NCBI GenBank assembly: GCA_006386115.1 | Contig: VFIW01000004.1 | Span: forward strand, 1,054,001-1,118,000 | Direction of reading: 5' to 3' | Source of the DNA: Globisporangium splendens | Lineage: Eukaryota > Oomycota > Peronosporomycetes > Pythiales > Pythiaceae | Length of the DNA: 64,000 nt | Shown: one piece after another, positions 22,250-33,092 of the stretch | Position numbering within the stretch: the stretch's first letter is position 1 | Layout of the letters: every line of letters begins with the position of its first letter | Notes under the pieces: generated by a model | What the model was told of the DNA's origin: nothing | What the model saw: the letters and a program-made list of their open reading frames with translations, nothing else | Database searches by the model: none | Made by a program: the position numbers and the translations under genes

Positions 22250-22261
22250 GTCGAAAGCCAA
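22250..22261 (+). repeat. Right target-site duplication of LINE copy 1
   Basis: GTCGAAAGCCAA, identical to 20014-20025. Confidence 0.92.
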
Positions 22262-22435
22262 CAAGTTCTGCAAGCGTGTGTAAACAAGACAGTTGCATTT
22301 AGCAAAGGAATGCTTTCAATCAATACTATTGACACAATAAGTGCTACCACAGTACTGGACTGTCAAAATACCGGTATCTCAACCGGTACTATCCATTGCA
22401 GCACTTTTGGCTGGTTGGATGCAGAATTATTGAAA

Positions 22436-25322
22436 ATGACGCAGCAGCAGCAGCAAGCAGAGCACTTCGCCACGGATGCCACCGACAGGGATGCCACCGA
22501 CAGGGATGCCACCAGCAGCACGCCCGCAACAGCTACGACTGCAACCACAAGCGCAACGGAAGTGATCGCCGAGAGCAGCAATGAAGGCGTTCCCATAACC
22601 CACAGCTCAACAGCGACAACTACTGCGACGTGGACCGACACGAGCTCGCGCGAGCGCATCGCGGGCAGTCCACTCGTACCGGACTGCGTGAAATGGGCAG
22701 ACGACGGCCGCGTGGCCGTGGTGTCAGACGCCAACATCATGATCTCGACGTTCATGAGCCGCGAGCTCGAGATGTACCTGCAGCAGAGCCCCGCGATCTC
22801 CAAGAGCTTCATCTTCCTCCCAGACACGACCGAAAACGAGCGCGTCCCGATCGAGATCCCCTTGTTCCACGAGGTATGCTCCTAGTAACAAATGGCTGGT
22901 TGTCGTGCGTGCACTCATGTATAATGCATGGGTATTTCTGTAGCCCATTGATGCGGGTATTCCGACGGGCAGCACGACGTATTTCCTGCTGAACGAAGCC
23001 GATCGCCATCAGTACAACCCGAAGGAGCTCTCGCTATCGAAAAACGAGGGCAAGGCGTTCGTTTCCGCGACGTGGGGGCCGCGCGGTTCCGGTCCAAACT
23101 CGTCCTGCGCGTTGCTTGCACTGACCTCGTCGTCGCGGATCAGTCTCCACTTTTCGTCGAGCTTCCACTTGAGCTGGAAAGAAGTCGCCGTGTTTTCCGA
23201 GACGTTGTACGATTTCTTTGAAAAGAACGCGTTCACGTTGCCCAAGAAGAACTCTTCCAATGGGTCTAGCGCCAAGCATAAGACGTCACCTACGACGTCG
23301 AGCGCGTCGAAAAAGAGAAAACGTACAAGCACTGGTAGTGCAGCTGCTGTGCCTTTGACGTCGAAGACAAGTGCCATCGCGGACTATGCCCACAGGTGTG
23401 GACTCCTTGCGACGCTGACGACCGCGTGGTCGCCGTTTGTGCGCACAAGCGACCATGGGACGACCTCGTTGATTGCCTTCTCGGGCCGCAAGGTGACCAC
23501 CGTGTGGGGGTATTCGCCGTACCGACACGTCGATGCGGCTGAAAGTGAAAAGGCGACCTCGTACCTCTCGTCGAGTGCATTGGCGTGGATCGACACGGAG
23601 AAGTACGGCTGGGTCTCGACGAGCACGTGGCAGCAAATGCACTATGCGCCGTCAAAGCCCGTGGATCGGCTCACGTTGGCGGTGGGCACAACGTCTGGGA
23701 ATGTGCTTTTAGCAGCCGTGCCGCTGGTTCATTCACCTTACGACTCTCCTGTGGAGATCGCGATCGATCGAACGATCCTCGCGCCGCATTCCCAGCCAGT
23801 GTTCAATCTCTGTCTCGGCTCGCGCAATACGTATGGAAACAGCCTACGGAATGGCCTGGTGATTGCTTCGGGTTCCACGATTTCAGTCTGGAACGTGGCC
23901 AAGAAACACTCTCAGCCATTGCGCTGGAAAGCGCACGATGGCAACATCACAGGACTCGACATCAACTACTTTGGCGACACAATCTTCACGACTGGTGTAG
24001 ACGGCTCTATCAAAGTGTGGGATAAACTCACGGGCAAGGAGATCCCGTTCAGCAACGCTGGAAACTCAAGTACTGACACTTCGGCTTCCGAAAGCAGCAC
24101 CAAGTACCCGCTGTTTGGCTTGGCAGTCTCACCGAACTCGGCGCAGATTGTCTGTGTGCACATCATCCCTCCAGCGGCACGACCCAACCGAAAGTCTCAA
24201 GCCGATGTGTCGTACAGTCGAGTCTCGAGCGCACTCGAGTACCTGCCGTCTCCATATGCAAAGGACCCAGCGACGTTTGTCCAAGCGATGTGTCGCGTGC
24301 TCGAAGAAAGCCAAATCGCGAGCACGTTTACCGATGTGCTGTGGCTTTGTCATGAAGATAATTCACTGATCACGTCGCTCCACGGTTCGTCGGACATGAC
24401 GATTCCAAACCTACTGAACAAACTCAAAGGTGTCAGCGATACGACAAAAGACGAGATCTCTCGTCAACCGTTGTACCTGAATCTCTGTGATGCGCTCGAG
24501 GAAAAATTTGCGGAGCTGACGGGTAACAACAACAGTACGATGCCAAGACAGCTCTCGACGATCCCATACTTGCAAGCGTCCTATTTGCTTCGTAGCAGCA
24601 TCCCACCCTCAGAAAACCATACAGCAATCCGAGATGTAGCATTGACGAAGCTTCGGCGAACGCTCTACGGTTTCTGGGCCGAACGCTGCTTGAAAGAGCT
24701 GCTGGGGATGCACAGCCAGGTTGACAACTTTGTAGGCATCTCGTACTCGGAGCGCATCAGCGCACTGATGATGGCGGACTTCTTGAGCGTCCAGGTGCCT
24801 CTATCCGAAGCGTGGGAAGCACTCGTGACAATAGTGTACACACGCCTCGGCTCCGAAGAGAACATTGCGAGGTGGATGGTGCACCTTCAAGCCAAGTCAG
24901 AGGTGACTACGAACGGAACTTGCGATGCGAGTAACCTCAACAGCAATAGCAATGCCGAAAATGGTGCTGCTGATATCACCGCGTTACCCGGCACAGTTCA
25001 GACAGCCCCAGTTCCTCCGCCGCGGCAAACGTGCTTTATCTGCGAGCAACCAGTGCCATTCAGCGAATTCGACTTGTACTGCGCGTCCGGACACGTCCAA
25101 GAGCGCTGCTTTCTCTCATTTCGAGCCATCTCGTCGATGGACACGTGGAAATGCATGGGCTGTGGTGCGTCCGCGTGTGAGATTGACTTTTCGACGGGGT
25201 GCTCGCCGTTTTACTTATTGGAAGATCAAGACAAGGCAATGAAGGACGCAGCAGAGGCGACGGCGGATGCAAAGATCGAGTGCCGACTGTGTGGCAATTT
25301 CTGCAGCTTTTTCAAGTACTAA
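22436..25322 (+). CDS. GTF3C4: TFIIIC90-like subunit (WD40 plus C-terminal zinc domain)
   Basis: Two exons, 22436-22873 and 22944-25322, with a GT-AG intron, giving 938 residues. The start follows the first in-frame ATG outside the upstream LINE tail and opens with a short poly-Gln tract and Thr/Ala-rich low complexity. WD40-type propeller repeats follow (e.g. HDGNITGLDINYFGDTIFT, then DGSIKVWDKLTGKEI). The C-terminus has a treble of Cys/His sites: CFICEQPVPFSEFDLYCASGH, then CMGCGASACE, then CRLCGNFCSFFKY. A propeller followed by this zinc region resembles the 90-kDa subunit of TFIIIC, which recruits RNA polymerase III to tRNA genes. The gene is intact. The LINE's right end lies only 186 bp upstream of the start, so its promoter may have been displaced or altered. 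Confidence 0.75.
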
Positions 25323-25783
25323 TGCTTTTGATTGGGAAAATGCGTGCTGTCGCAGCAGTAGAAACGAGACGCCAAGGCTCCGCGATTTCGATTGCACACC
25401 AAGACCATGCTAGGCTCTTTTTGACGGAGCTGTTGCGGATCAGGATGAGGCAGACACTGAGTAATGGCTTAATACAACAGCGGCTTCGAATGCGCATTAC
25501 AGGCAGGACTGCGGAGTTAAATGGAAGTGATATGTTTGTGCTCAGCTCAGTCGAACAATAACACAGAGATGCAGACTCAACCCCTCCAAGACGGACAGAA
25601 ATCCCACCATTTGTAAGTCGTGCACTGAACCGGAAGGTTGCATTGCAGACAAATGAATGTTTCGATGTTACGCGAGAGTGTTGATACGCATCATTAAGAA
25701 CGTTGGTTCCAAGTTGAACTATTGGCAACGACAGACAAACCCTTTGTCATGGTGATGATATGCAATGCTCCGCACGCTCTGTT
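25323..25783. other. Intergenic region, no gene recognised
   Basis: About 460 bp between the TFIIIC90-like gene and the beta-lactamase-like pseudogene. An open frame on the minus strand has no recognisable domain and is Ser/Ile-rich; I do not call it. Confidence 0.45.
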
Positions 25784-26700
25784 TCACTGCTGGACGAACG
25801 AGATGCCGATGCCCGCATTTAACTCATACTTACCAGTCACGAATTGACTGAGTTCCACCAAACCCGGACCATTTTGCGCACTCCACAGGAAGATCATGTC
25901 CATGTCTTCCGAGTCCATCACGAGCTGCAAGGGTCCAGAGAGTACCCCAACGTGAAGCTCCAAATGCTTCGAGGCTTGGCTCTCAGCAATCTCCACTGAG
26001 CGATAGCGCTCGGGTGACTCCTCCACTAGGTACATGCCAACCAGCGCAGTCCGCACAATTGGATCCAGTGGCAGATTCGGTGGCTCTTTCAAGAACGTCC
26101 ACTCCACACGCTGGCAATCTTGGTATCGTCGGCGTCAACTGGTTCTGGGTGCGCCACATCGAGTATTGAAAGTCCTGAAGCTCCTTTGGCACATCGAGAA
26201 ATGCGCCGAGCACATAAGACCGGACGTGATCTCTGATGTAGTTGTCACGTGGGTTTGCAAGCTGCGAGTTTCCCACGAGCTGCGCTTCTAAGGAGCTGAC
26301 AATGTTGAACGGACCCACCACATCGTCTCCGCACGAAAAGTGGCTGTTAGACGTATCGTTGTCGCTTCGGACCTTCCAGGCCGACGCGAATGTGCGGTTC
26401 ATGCCCAGAGATACGTTACTTCAGGAATACATCCCAACCAAGGTCACTGACTCGTTTAATGAGCTGCCCGAGAATCGCAAAGTTCGCATAGTCGCATTCG
26501 CTGCGAAGCGAGTACTGAGGTACTGCATACTGGAGTGCATGCACGAGGTCGGATAGTGGCCAGCCGCCCAGCCGAAGTCGAGTACGCAACCGAGATCTGA
26601 GTTCATGGAGACGAGGTCGCCGAACGTGACGCACTTCTCGGCGTACTTGTCAAAGAGCTGGAGCGTCGGCAAGTGTTTGACAGTTCGTGCACCTGCGTGT
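25784..26700 (-). pseudogene. Decayed inverted copy of the beta-lactamase-like gene
   Basis: Read on the minus strand, this matches the last exon of the intact gene at 27035-29012: VKHLPTLQLFDKYAEK, NFAILGQLI, RTFASAW, HFSCG, VRSYVLGAFLDVPKEL and ERYRSVEI are all recognisable. The two 5' exons carrying the signal peptide and the catalytic S-x-x-K are absent. Lesions: a frameshift after GHYPTS, a TAA at 26416-26418 where the intact copy has Gln, a further frameshift just after it, an in-frame loss of about 122 codons near 26272 (AQLV joined to NSQL), and another frameshift near 26105. It lies head-to-head with the intact copy, so an inverted duplication followed by decay is the simplest reading. 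Confidence 0.88.
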
Positions 26701-27034
26701 GACCAAATGCAGTGAAGAGAAGGCAGGGCTGGACTGGCCGTATTTGTCACCCATTCCGTCCAAATGGGATCATCGAGTCCAGGAGAGTGTTTGCGTTACG
26801 TTGCGGTGGACTCATTTCGTCCACAGATTCAAGTGTGTCGCAAACATTCTTGCCAATCAAACTGTCAGCAAACGCATAGTGTACGTCCTGTCTCTATTAA
26901 ATTCGCAAAGCACCCATTACCAACACTCTTGCAGCTTCCTGCCAAGCACACGAATCGTGCTCTGGGACAGAGGCTCATTCCAGTTTCTACCGCGTCCTGA
27001 GCAAGCAGCACCGCCTTTAGACAGAGCCACACGC
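26701..27034. other. Spacer between inverted beta-lactamase-like copies, with promoter
   Basis: This 334-bp spacer holds the presumed promoter of the intact copy, including the initiator-like motif at 26974-26989. No coding region was recognised. Confidence 0.5.
26974..26989 (+). promoter_or_regulatory. Initiator-like core promoter of the beta-lactamase-like gene
   Basis: GCTCATTCCAGTTTCT matches the first half of the published oomycete initiator (GCTCATTYBNCAWTTT) exactly at GCTCATT and loosely in the flank. It lies 46 bp upstream of the ATG, a suitable position for a transcription start. Confidence 0.55.
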
Positions 27035-29012
27035 ATGGCCCAGCGTCTCCGCCGCTCGTTGTGCGGCAGCACGGCCACACCGCTTCTGCTACTGGCGTAT
27101 GTGCTGCTCGTTGCGAATGTTGTGAACGCGCGCATGGCTCCACCGTCGTTCTCTCACGAGCTGCACGACAAGTGGAAGCTCACTTGGTTCCACCACCACG
27201 AACAGACCCGGTTGAATGAGACGCTCGCGGCGTGCATCCGCGAGGGCCGCTTCCCGAAAGCCGGGCGGTCCCTCGAAGACAAGATCCACGAAGCAAAAGC
27301 GTTTCTTGAGCGAGAGTTGGGCAATCCCGAGATCGCGGGTGTGGGCTCCAGTGTCGCGATCGTGTATCAGGACCAGGTGCGCTTTTCTTTCTGTTAGTAG
27401 TAAGTACCACGTAGTATGGGAGACTCATTGTATGTGTGTTCGTAACACTTGGGTTAGGTGGTTTTAAGTCAGGGCTACGGCCTTCGCCAGGTGAACGACA
27501 CGTCCAGCACAGTGACGACGTCGACGCTGTTCCAGATCGGATCCGTCACCAAGACCTTCATCACGCTCGGGATCGCCACCCTGGTACGAGTGTGTGTGTT
27601 TATTAAACCACAACATGTTGTGGGGGTGCTCTCTCACTAACTGTAGTTTCTCGTCCCCTCTCCACATGTTGATGGGTTCCTCCCCTAATTGGTAGGTTGA
27701 CGAGGGCAAGGTTGCCTGGAAGGATCCCGTGATTAAGCACTTGCCGACGCTCCAGCTCTTTGACAAGTACGCCGAGAAATACGTCACGATTGGTGACCTC
27801 CTCTCCATGAACTCGGGACTCGGCGAGACGATGGACCTCGGCTTGGTATTTGGCCACTACCCCACGGACGATGACCTCGTCCAGGCACTTCGGTACGTCG
27901 TACCTCCACACTCGCTTCGCAGCGAATACGAGTACTCGAACACGAACTTCGCGATCCTCGGACAGCTTATTAGGCATGTGACTGGTCTCGAGTGGGACGC
28001 ACTCCTGAAGCAACGCATCTGGGAGCCTCTGGGCATGACGCGCACGTTTGCTTCAGCATGGGACGTCCGAAACGACAATGACACCTCGGACGGTCACTTC
28101 TCGTGCGGAGGCGACGTGGTTGGCCCACTCAGCCTCGCTCATTCGCCCAAAGCGCAGCTCGTGACTGGCGAGCACGGTGGCAAGATCGCCGCGGGCTCAG
28201 TCGTCTCGAGCTCGGACGACATGGCGACGCTCATGCGTTTGCTACTGAACAAAGGCAGTGTCAACGGCGTCTCGATTGTTCAGAAGCCAAAGCTGATTAC
28301 TGAGATGGTCTCGGGTAAATGTCCCGTAAACGCTGAGTTCCAAGAAATGCTCAGCAAAGGCGGTCATCACTTTGTGGCCGAGGGCAACACACTCGCGGCT
28401 GGGTACGGGTTCGATTTTGTCGGACACGCGCTATGGGGTCACGCGTACTACGACAAGAGCGGCGACACCACGACGCATCAGACGCGCACGGGGTTCATCC
28501 CAGACCAAAAGCTCGGCGTCATCGTGATGGCCAACTCGCAGCTTCCGAGTCCACATGGCAACTACATCATGGACCACATCCGATCGTACGTGCTCGGCGT
28601 GTTTCTGGATGTGCCCAAGGAGCTCCTGGACTTTTCGTATTCCGCGTGGCGTACCCAGGACCAACTAGTTTCACCAGCGCCGGGAGTTCCAGTGTGCGGT
28701 CTGTACTTCTGGAGAGACCCACCGAGTCTGCAACTGGAGCCAGATGTGCGTGGCGCGCTCGTTGGGACGTATCTGTCGCAGGAGTCGCCCGAGTTCTATC
28801 GCTCGGTGGAGATCGTGGAGAATAACGACACAAAGCAGTTGGAGCTGCACGCCGGGCTATTGTCCGGACCCTTGCAGCTCGTGTTCAGTGCTGGAGACAA
28901 CGACATGATTTTTCTGTGGACTACCCAATCCGGTCCGAATTTGGGCGAGATCCGCAAATCTGTGTCTGGCAAGTACGAGATCGACATGGGGATCTTGTTC
29001 CGCCAGCAGTAA
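27035..29012 (+). CDS. Secreted beta-lactamase-like serine hydrolase (class C / S12 family)
   Basis: Three exons, 27035-27376, 27458-27583 and 27696-29012, all GT-AG, giving 594 residues. The first 33 residues are a signal peptide: basic start, then LLLLAYVLLVANVVNA. The catalytic S-x-x-K motif is SVTK at about residues 143-146 (QIGSVTKTF). A Y-x-N motif is in YEYSNTNF, and a possible third motif is HQTRTGF. The remainder follows the penicillin-binding/beta-lactamase fold order, with DEGKVAWKDPVIKHLP and LGMTRTFASAW. Such proteins in eukaryotes are mostly secreted esterases or peptidases; antibiotic hydrolysis should not be assumed. The gene is intact, with a decayed inverted relative just upstream. 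Confidence 0.88.
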
Positions 29013-29252
29013 GAAAAAGAGAAACGAGCTGAGCTTTCAGTCTGGCAATGTGGTATGCTGTAGCAAGTGAAATTGGTTTTCGTTGTTAATCTGCTTGAAG
29101 CACCTCCACCGTGTTGAAGTCACTTTAGATGGCTCATGTTGCTAGCACTCTTATGCTGTTGTTCTCTCAACAACAGCGCTTTCCCAAACGAAATGAACAA
29201 GCCTGGTGGCATCGCTCTCTAATCTATTCTCTATACTCGATTCTCTATTATT

Positions 29253-30891
29253 CTACAGCTCCGCAGCATCCTCTGGCTGCGTAGCGCTGGCTTCGCTCGA
29301 CGTTTTGCCAATCAACGCAGCACTCATCGCGTCCAACTGCGCGACTGTAAACTTTTGGCGGACGCGGATCCGCTTCTTCTTGACCACGCGCGGACTGTTT
29401 TTGCACGTTGCCTTGTTGTGACCCAACTCGCCGCAGTTGCTGCACTGCACCGTGTGCTTCTTGCCACCTGACTTCTGCTGCGAACACGTGACATTTTTGT
29501 GCCCAAGCTCCTGGCACATCGTGCACCGCCGAGACACGGCCGTGATCACCCGCACGATCGGTTTGCGAGCCACAGTCTTGGGTCGACCCCTCTTCCTCTT
29601 CTTGGGAACCTCGGAAACCTCGGAAACCTCTGGGACCACTCGAATCAACGGAACCTTTGGAAGCACGCGCTGTCGTCGCGACTTGTAACTCGAGTTATAC
29701 TGTTTCGTGCTCTCATAGCGCTCCCACACGTCTTTCGACGGTGATACTCTTGAGCTCACCGAAACCTTGAACAGCTCAATGTCGGCAGGTTCCAGGTACC
29801 GCTGCCAGAATGGACACTCTTGCGTTTCAGCTGGTGTGATGCGTTCGCTTGCAGCTTTAGGTCGTATTCGTTTCTGTGCACGGCCCGTCTCCAGCAACAG
29901 TGTCGTCGAGCTCTTTCCATCGCTCTCATCGCCATCGCTTGTACTAAATCCGTCGTCGTCACTGGGAATCTCGTGTCGAAATGGCGTCGCGTACTTTGCT
30001 CGTTCGAACTCCGGCGAAAGCTGCAGCGCAACGAGAAAACAAGTAAGTCGCCTTGTACAACTAGTGTCAAACACACATACAACCTACAACACATACCAGC
30101 CAATTCCTTCCGTTGCCAACCGATGCTGCGCCATCCTGGAACCTTCGCGCATCGACTGGGTGCACAAGCGACGACGCATAGTGCTCGAGCGCCATCTGGT
30201 ACTGCGCGTGAAGCTGCGCGAGTCCGCCCTGCTGCACTTGCGCATACGCAGTTTCAAACGCGTTCCACGCGTAATTCACAAGCCAAAAGTAATACGAGTC
30301 TCCTCGCGGCAGCGGATGCGTGGGATCGAGTGCCGCACGCATGGCATCAAACTTCGCGCGCAGCGTCTCTCGTTCCTCGTCAACTCGCTCCAGAGACCAC
30401 TGCGTCGGCATATACCCCGGACGATTGTATTGCTGGTCGACGTACACCGTGATCGGAGGTGGCGGGGCCTTTCCACGGTGTTGATGGAAGAGATCCTGGC
30501 GAATTCGGTTGCCGTGTAGGTAGATGCGGCCGTGCGCACTCATCTGGTGCTCGAAGAGCTCGAGGTAATCGGAGAACGCCTGATGCTGACACGCAACGAG
30601 CGGGCAACGGTACTGCGCCAGCGGCCGCTGCTGGAGGCGCAGTGCCGAACACTGCAAGCACTTGCAGAGGCACGACGCGTTCTGTCTCGCCAGGCACCGC
30701 TTCACCGACTCGAGCGTCTCCAGGTCGTGGTTATTCCAGTCGATGTCGAGAACAGCGCGCTTGCGTGAGTTGCGCGCGTCTTCACTGTCTGCTACGTCAG
30801 CTCCATGCGGCGCTCCTGTGAGCGAGGGGTCGTCTGCCGGGAACTCCGTAAGAGGCGCCGAGTGCAGCCCCACGAAGGAGGCGAGCGCCAT
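29253..30891 (-). CDS. Zinc-knuckle protein with N-terminal Cys/His motif, function unknown
   Basis: Two exons, 30097-30891 and 29253-30020, joined by GTATGT...TGCAG, giving 520 residues. An N-terminal Cys/His region (residues about 75-120: CLCKCLQC, then YRCPLVACQHQ and HQMSAH) could form a C2H2-type finger. After an acidic middle region and a basic KKRKRGRPK stretch (possible nuclear signal or AT-hook), two perfect CCHC knuckles occur, CTMCQELGHKNVTC and CSNCGELGHNKATC, both C-x2-C-x4-H-x4-C. Binding of single-stranded nucleic acid is likely from the knuckles. I do not recognise the full architecture. No integrase, protease or reverse transcriptase is adjacent, so a retroelement Gag is not favoured. 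Confidence 0.75.
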
Positions 30892-31214
30892 GGTGCCAAT
30901 CGAGGCAGTGGAGCCGTTGTGCGTCGTCCCTGGTGATCATGCCGCTTGCCGCGAAAAGCTGCCCAACCAATTGATGTGGTGTTGTCATCAGGGTGATGTT
31001 TAAAACATATTGCTTGTTTGGCTTTTGTACAACTCAATATTAAATCAAACACTCCAAACTGAATACAAAAATAAAGACATATAACGAGTATTTTACGATA
31101 TACTTCAAGCATCAGGAAAATGTGCCACATGTGGCACACATTGTGGGTATCTGTCTCGGAATGCCTAGATCAGCTCCAAGGAAAAGGTTGTGCATGGTAT
31201 TTTATGAATGTGGT
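30892..31214. other. AT-rich spacer with an 18-bp palindrome
   Basis: No coding region. It contains AT-rich sequence and a perfect palindrome at 31121-31138. It separates the 5' end of the zinc-knuckle gene from the 3' end of the Tim17-family gene. Confidence 0.5.
31121..31138. repeat. 18-bp perfect palindrome
   Basis: TGTGCCACATGTGGCACA equals its own reverse complement. It could be a dimeric factor site, or simply chance. Confidence 0.85.
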
Positions 31215-32209
31215 TTATGTCGACGCTACTGCGGAGCTTGGTGGCACGTTTTTGGTATCCGCAGCCTCCTGTCGCAGCTCCTCTACTCGGACCTGGATGC
31301 GACGCTCGATCTCGTCGTCAGTGATCTTGATCGACTTGGGGAGAAGCGACGGAAACTCCAGCTCGCGCACGGGACCCTTCGTCTCCACGAGGATGTCGGT
31401 GTTCGGATAGTACATGGCAGGCGCCGTGCCGTATTTCTCCTCGTATCGCTCGATGGCCTTAGACAGACGCCAGCGCTGGAATTGCTCACGACCAAAGATC
31501 ACGGCGGCGCCGACAGCAGCACCCGCGGCAGCACCTTGAAGTCCGCGAACACGACCACCTGTTCGACAGTAAACACGCAGCATCCAGTTAGACAATAAAT
31601 CAGATCGGGAGTAGGTTGAGCGGATGTCGAAACGTACGTACCAACGATGCCAGCGTAGAACCCTCCGGTGAGCAACCCCGCGCCTGCCCCGGTCTTCAGA
31701 TCTTTCTTGCCTGTCTTGTCTGCGATCACTTCTTCAAGGGCTGCCAGCACAAAGCGAAATACAAAGTCAGATGAGATAGGGTAGCTCGATATAATACGAA
31801 TAGAATGCTGGTTTACGTACCGATGTATGTTGAAGACAAGAGAAAAAAGTTTGCTCCCATGGACGCCGAGTAGAACTTGATGCTCTCGTTACGAAGCGCG
31901 GCGAGCACCGCGCCGATCATCGCACCACCCGCACCTGCACACAGTCGCGGTACCCACGATATACGCACTCAGTATTACAAAGATAAACCCAAGATCAAGA
32001 ACGAAAGCGGCAAAAGTACCAACCTGTCATACTCGCGCCGACGAGCATGGTCTTCACCGAGGTCTTGGCCTTTTCTGCACACCACGAGCAGCAACATACA
32101 CGTGCGTCAGCGCAACCACTCCTTCCTCATAGAGCATACATTCCCCCTTGCATCGCTATCATTGCTCACCGATGGCCACATCAAACTCGCGCGGGTTCTT
32201 CTCCGCCAT
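31215..32209 (-). CDS. Tim17/Tim22/Tim23-family inner-membrane protein
   Basis: Five exons on the minus strand: 32170-32209, 32024-32074, 31821-31934, 31642-31740, 31215-31558, all GT-AG and phase-consistent, giving 215 residues. The start is MAEKNPREFDVAIG. Gly-rich amphipathic transmembrane segments follow: GAGGAMIGAVLAALR, GAGAGLLTGGFYAGIVGG and RGLQGAAAGAAVGAAVIFG. Repeated G-x3-G spacing and a basic turn after the last helix are typical of the Tim17/22/23 superfamily of mitochondrial translocases and relatives. The C-terminal 80 residues are soluble and charged, ending in EIERRIQVRVEELRQEAAD. Which family member it is cannot be decided by eye. It is divergently transcribed from the ribosomal protein gene. 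Confidence 0.7.
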
Positions 32210-32525
32210 CTTCGCAGCTCTTCCGCGTCACAGAATGCACTGTAAGTGCGTCTGCTCACAATAGAGGGCCCCTCAGTCAATCATCTCTAGCTTCCCATTG
32301 GCTAAAAGCCTATTTTGGTTTGACAGCCAATAATTATAGATTGCTCAGTGAGGGCTGTGTTTGTTGATTGTAATGCGAACGCTCATTGGCTGAAAAGTCT
32401 GGCTAGCAGTTGGTCGTTGGTTGGTTGGGGACGAGCTCCTCGCCAGTGAACCAGTGGCTGGTTGCGAGCTCCTCAACATGCAGGCGCTCGCTCACTTGAG
32501 AATTAGCATTCCTTAAATCCTCACC
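32210..32525. promoter_or_regulatory. Bidirectional promoter with three CCAAT boxes
   Basis: This 316-bp spacer separates the divergent starts of the Tim17-family gene and RPL9. It holds ATTGGCT at 32297-32303, AGCCAAT at 32325-32331 and ATTGGCT at 32385-32391, i.e. CCAAT boxes in both orientations. Close to RPL9 an initiator-like GCTCACTTGAGAATTA lies at 32490-32505, 20 bp upstream of the ATG. Confidence 0.6.
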
Positions 32526-33092
32526 ATGGTCCGTCAATTGCTCGCCACCCGCAACGTCGACATCCCAGAAGATGTCAAGCTCGTCCTCGACGGCCGCAAG
32601 GTGACCGTCACGGGCAAGCGTGGTACGCTCAGCCGCGACTTCAGCCACGTGACGCTCGACATCCGTCGCATCAACAAGAAGACCCTCCGCGTCGACTTGT
32701 GGTTCGGCAACCGTAAGCAGCTCGCGTGCGTGCGCACCGTGTGCTCGCTGATCGAGAACCTGATCACGGGTGTGCGTGTCGGCTTCGCCTACAAGATGCG
32801 TTTCGTGTACGCCCACTTCCCAATCAACGTGACGTTCGAGAACAACACGGTCGAGATCCGTAACTTTTTGGGTGAGAAGCGCGTGCGCAAGGTCGTGCTC
32901 TCGGAGGGTGTGTCGTACCACCGTTCGGCCGACATCAAGGATCAGATCGAGCTTTCGGGTAACGACCTCGCCAAGGTGTCCCAGGACGCCGCCAACATCT
33001 CGCAGGCCTGCTTGGTCAAGCGCAAGGATATCCGTAAGTTCTTGGATGGTATCTACGTGTCCGAGAAGGGCCACGCCGAAGCCGAGAACTAA
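32526..33092 (+). CDS. RPL9: 60S ribosomal protein L9 (uL6)
   Basis: Intact intronless gene, 188 residues, close to the usual eukaryotic length (about 190). Hallmark segments of eukaryotic uL6 are visible: [45 protein letters not shown] and [16 protein letters not shown]. It binds the GTPase-associated region of the large subunit. Codon use is strongly biased to C/G at third positions, as expected for high expression. Confidence 0.97.
   Translation: MVRQLLATRNVDIPEDVKLVLDGRKVTVTGKRGTLSRDFSHVTLDIRRINKKTLRVDLWFGNRKQLACVRTVCSLIENLITGVRVGFAYKMRFVYAHFPINVTFENNTVEIRNFLGEKRVRKVVLSEGVSYHRSADIKDQIELSGNDLAKVSQDAANISQACLVKRKDIRKFLDGIYVSEKGHAEAEN

Larger units (their letters stand above)
18765..22283 (+). 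pseudogene. EF-hand protein gene interrupted in its last exon by a LINE
   Basis: Exons: 18765-18959, 19174-19554, 19653-19681, 19752-19845, then a last exon from 19958. Three introns are GT-AG; the fourth (19846-19957) is GC-AG with donor GCAAGT, which removes an apparent TAG. EF-hand-like segments are NNNLDGMLSFDEFEKSYM, MFDKERTGRIVLDDAMKI and LDEGAQFITFAEFYDAV. The N-terminus IVKTIDEQVQLVRVFRLL is helical. A 5'-truncated LINE sits at 20026-22249, flanked by the 12-bp duplication GTCGAAAGCCAA. Past the element the original exon resumes with AACAAGTTC and ends 20 nt later at TAA 22281-22283. In the present sequence the exon instead reads in frame into the LINE and stops at 21325. The protein is probably calcium binding; I could not assign a named family. 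Confidence 0.75.

Noticed and set aside
25312..25728. 138-codon minus-strand open frame downstream of the TFIIIC90-like gene
   Set aside because: No recognised motif, no splice partner, and it overlaps the end of the real gene.
29253..30020. Zinc-knuckle exon as part of an LTR retroelement Gag
   Set aside because: No long terminal repeats, protease, integrase or polymerase nearby, and the gene has a normal intron.
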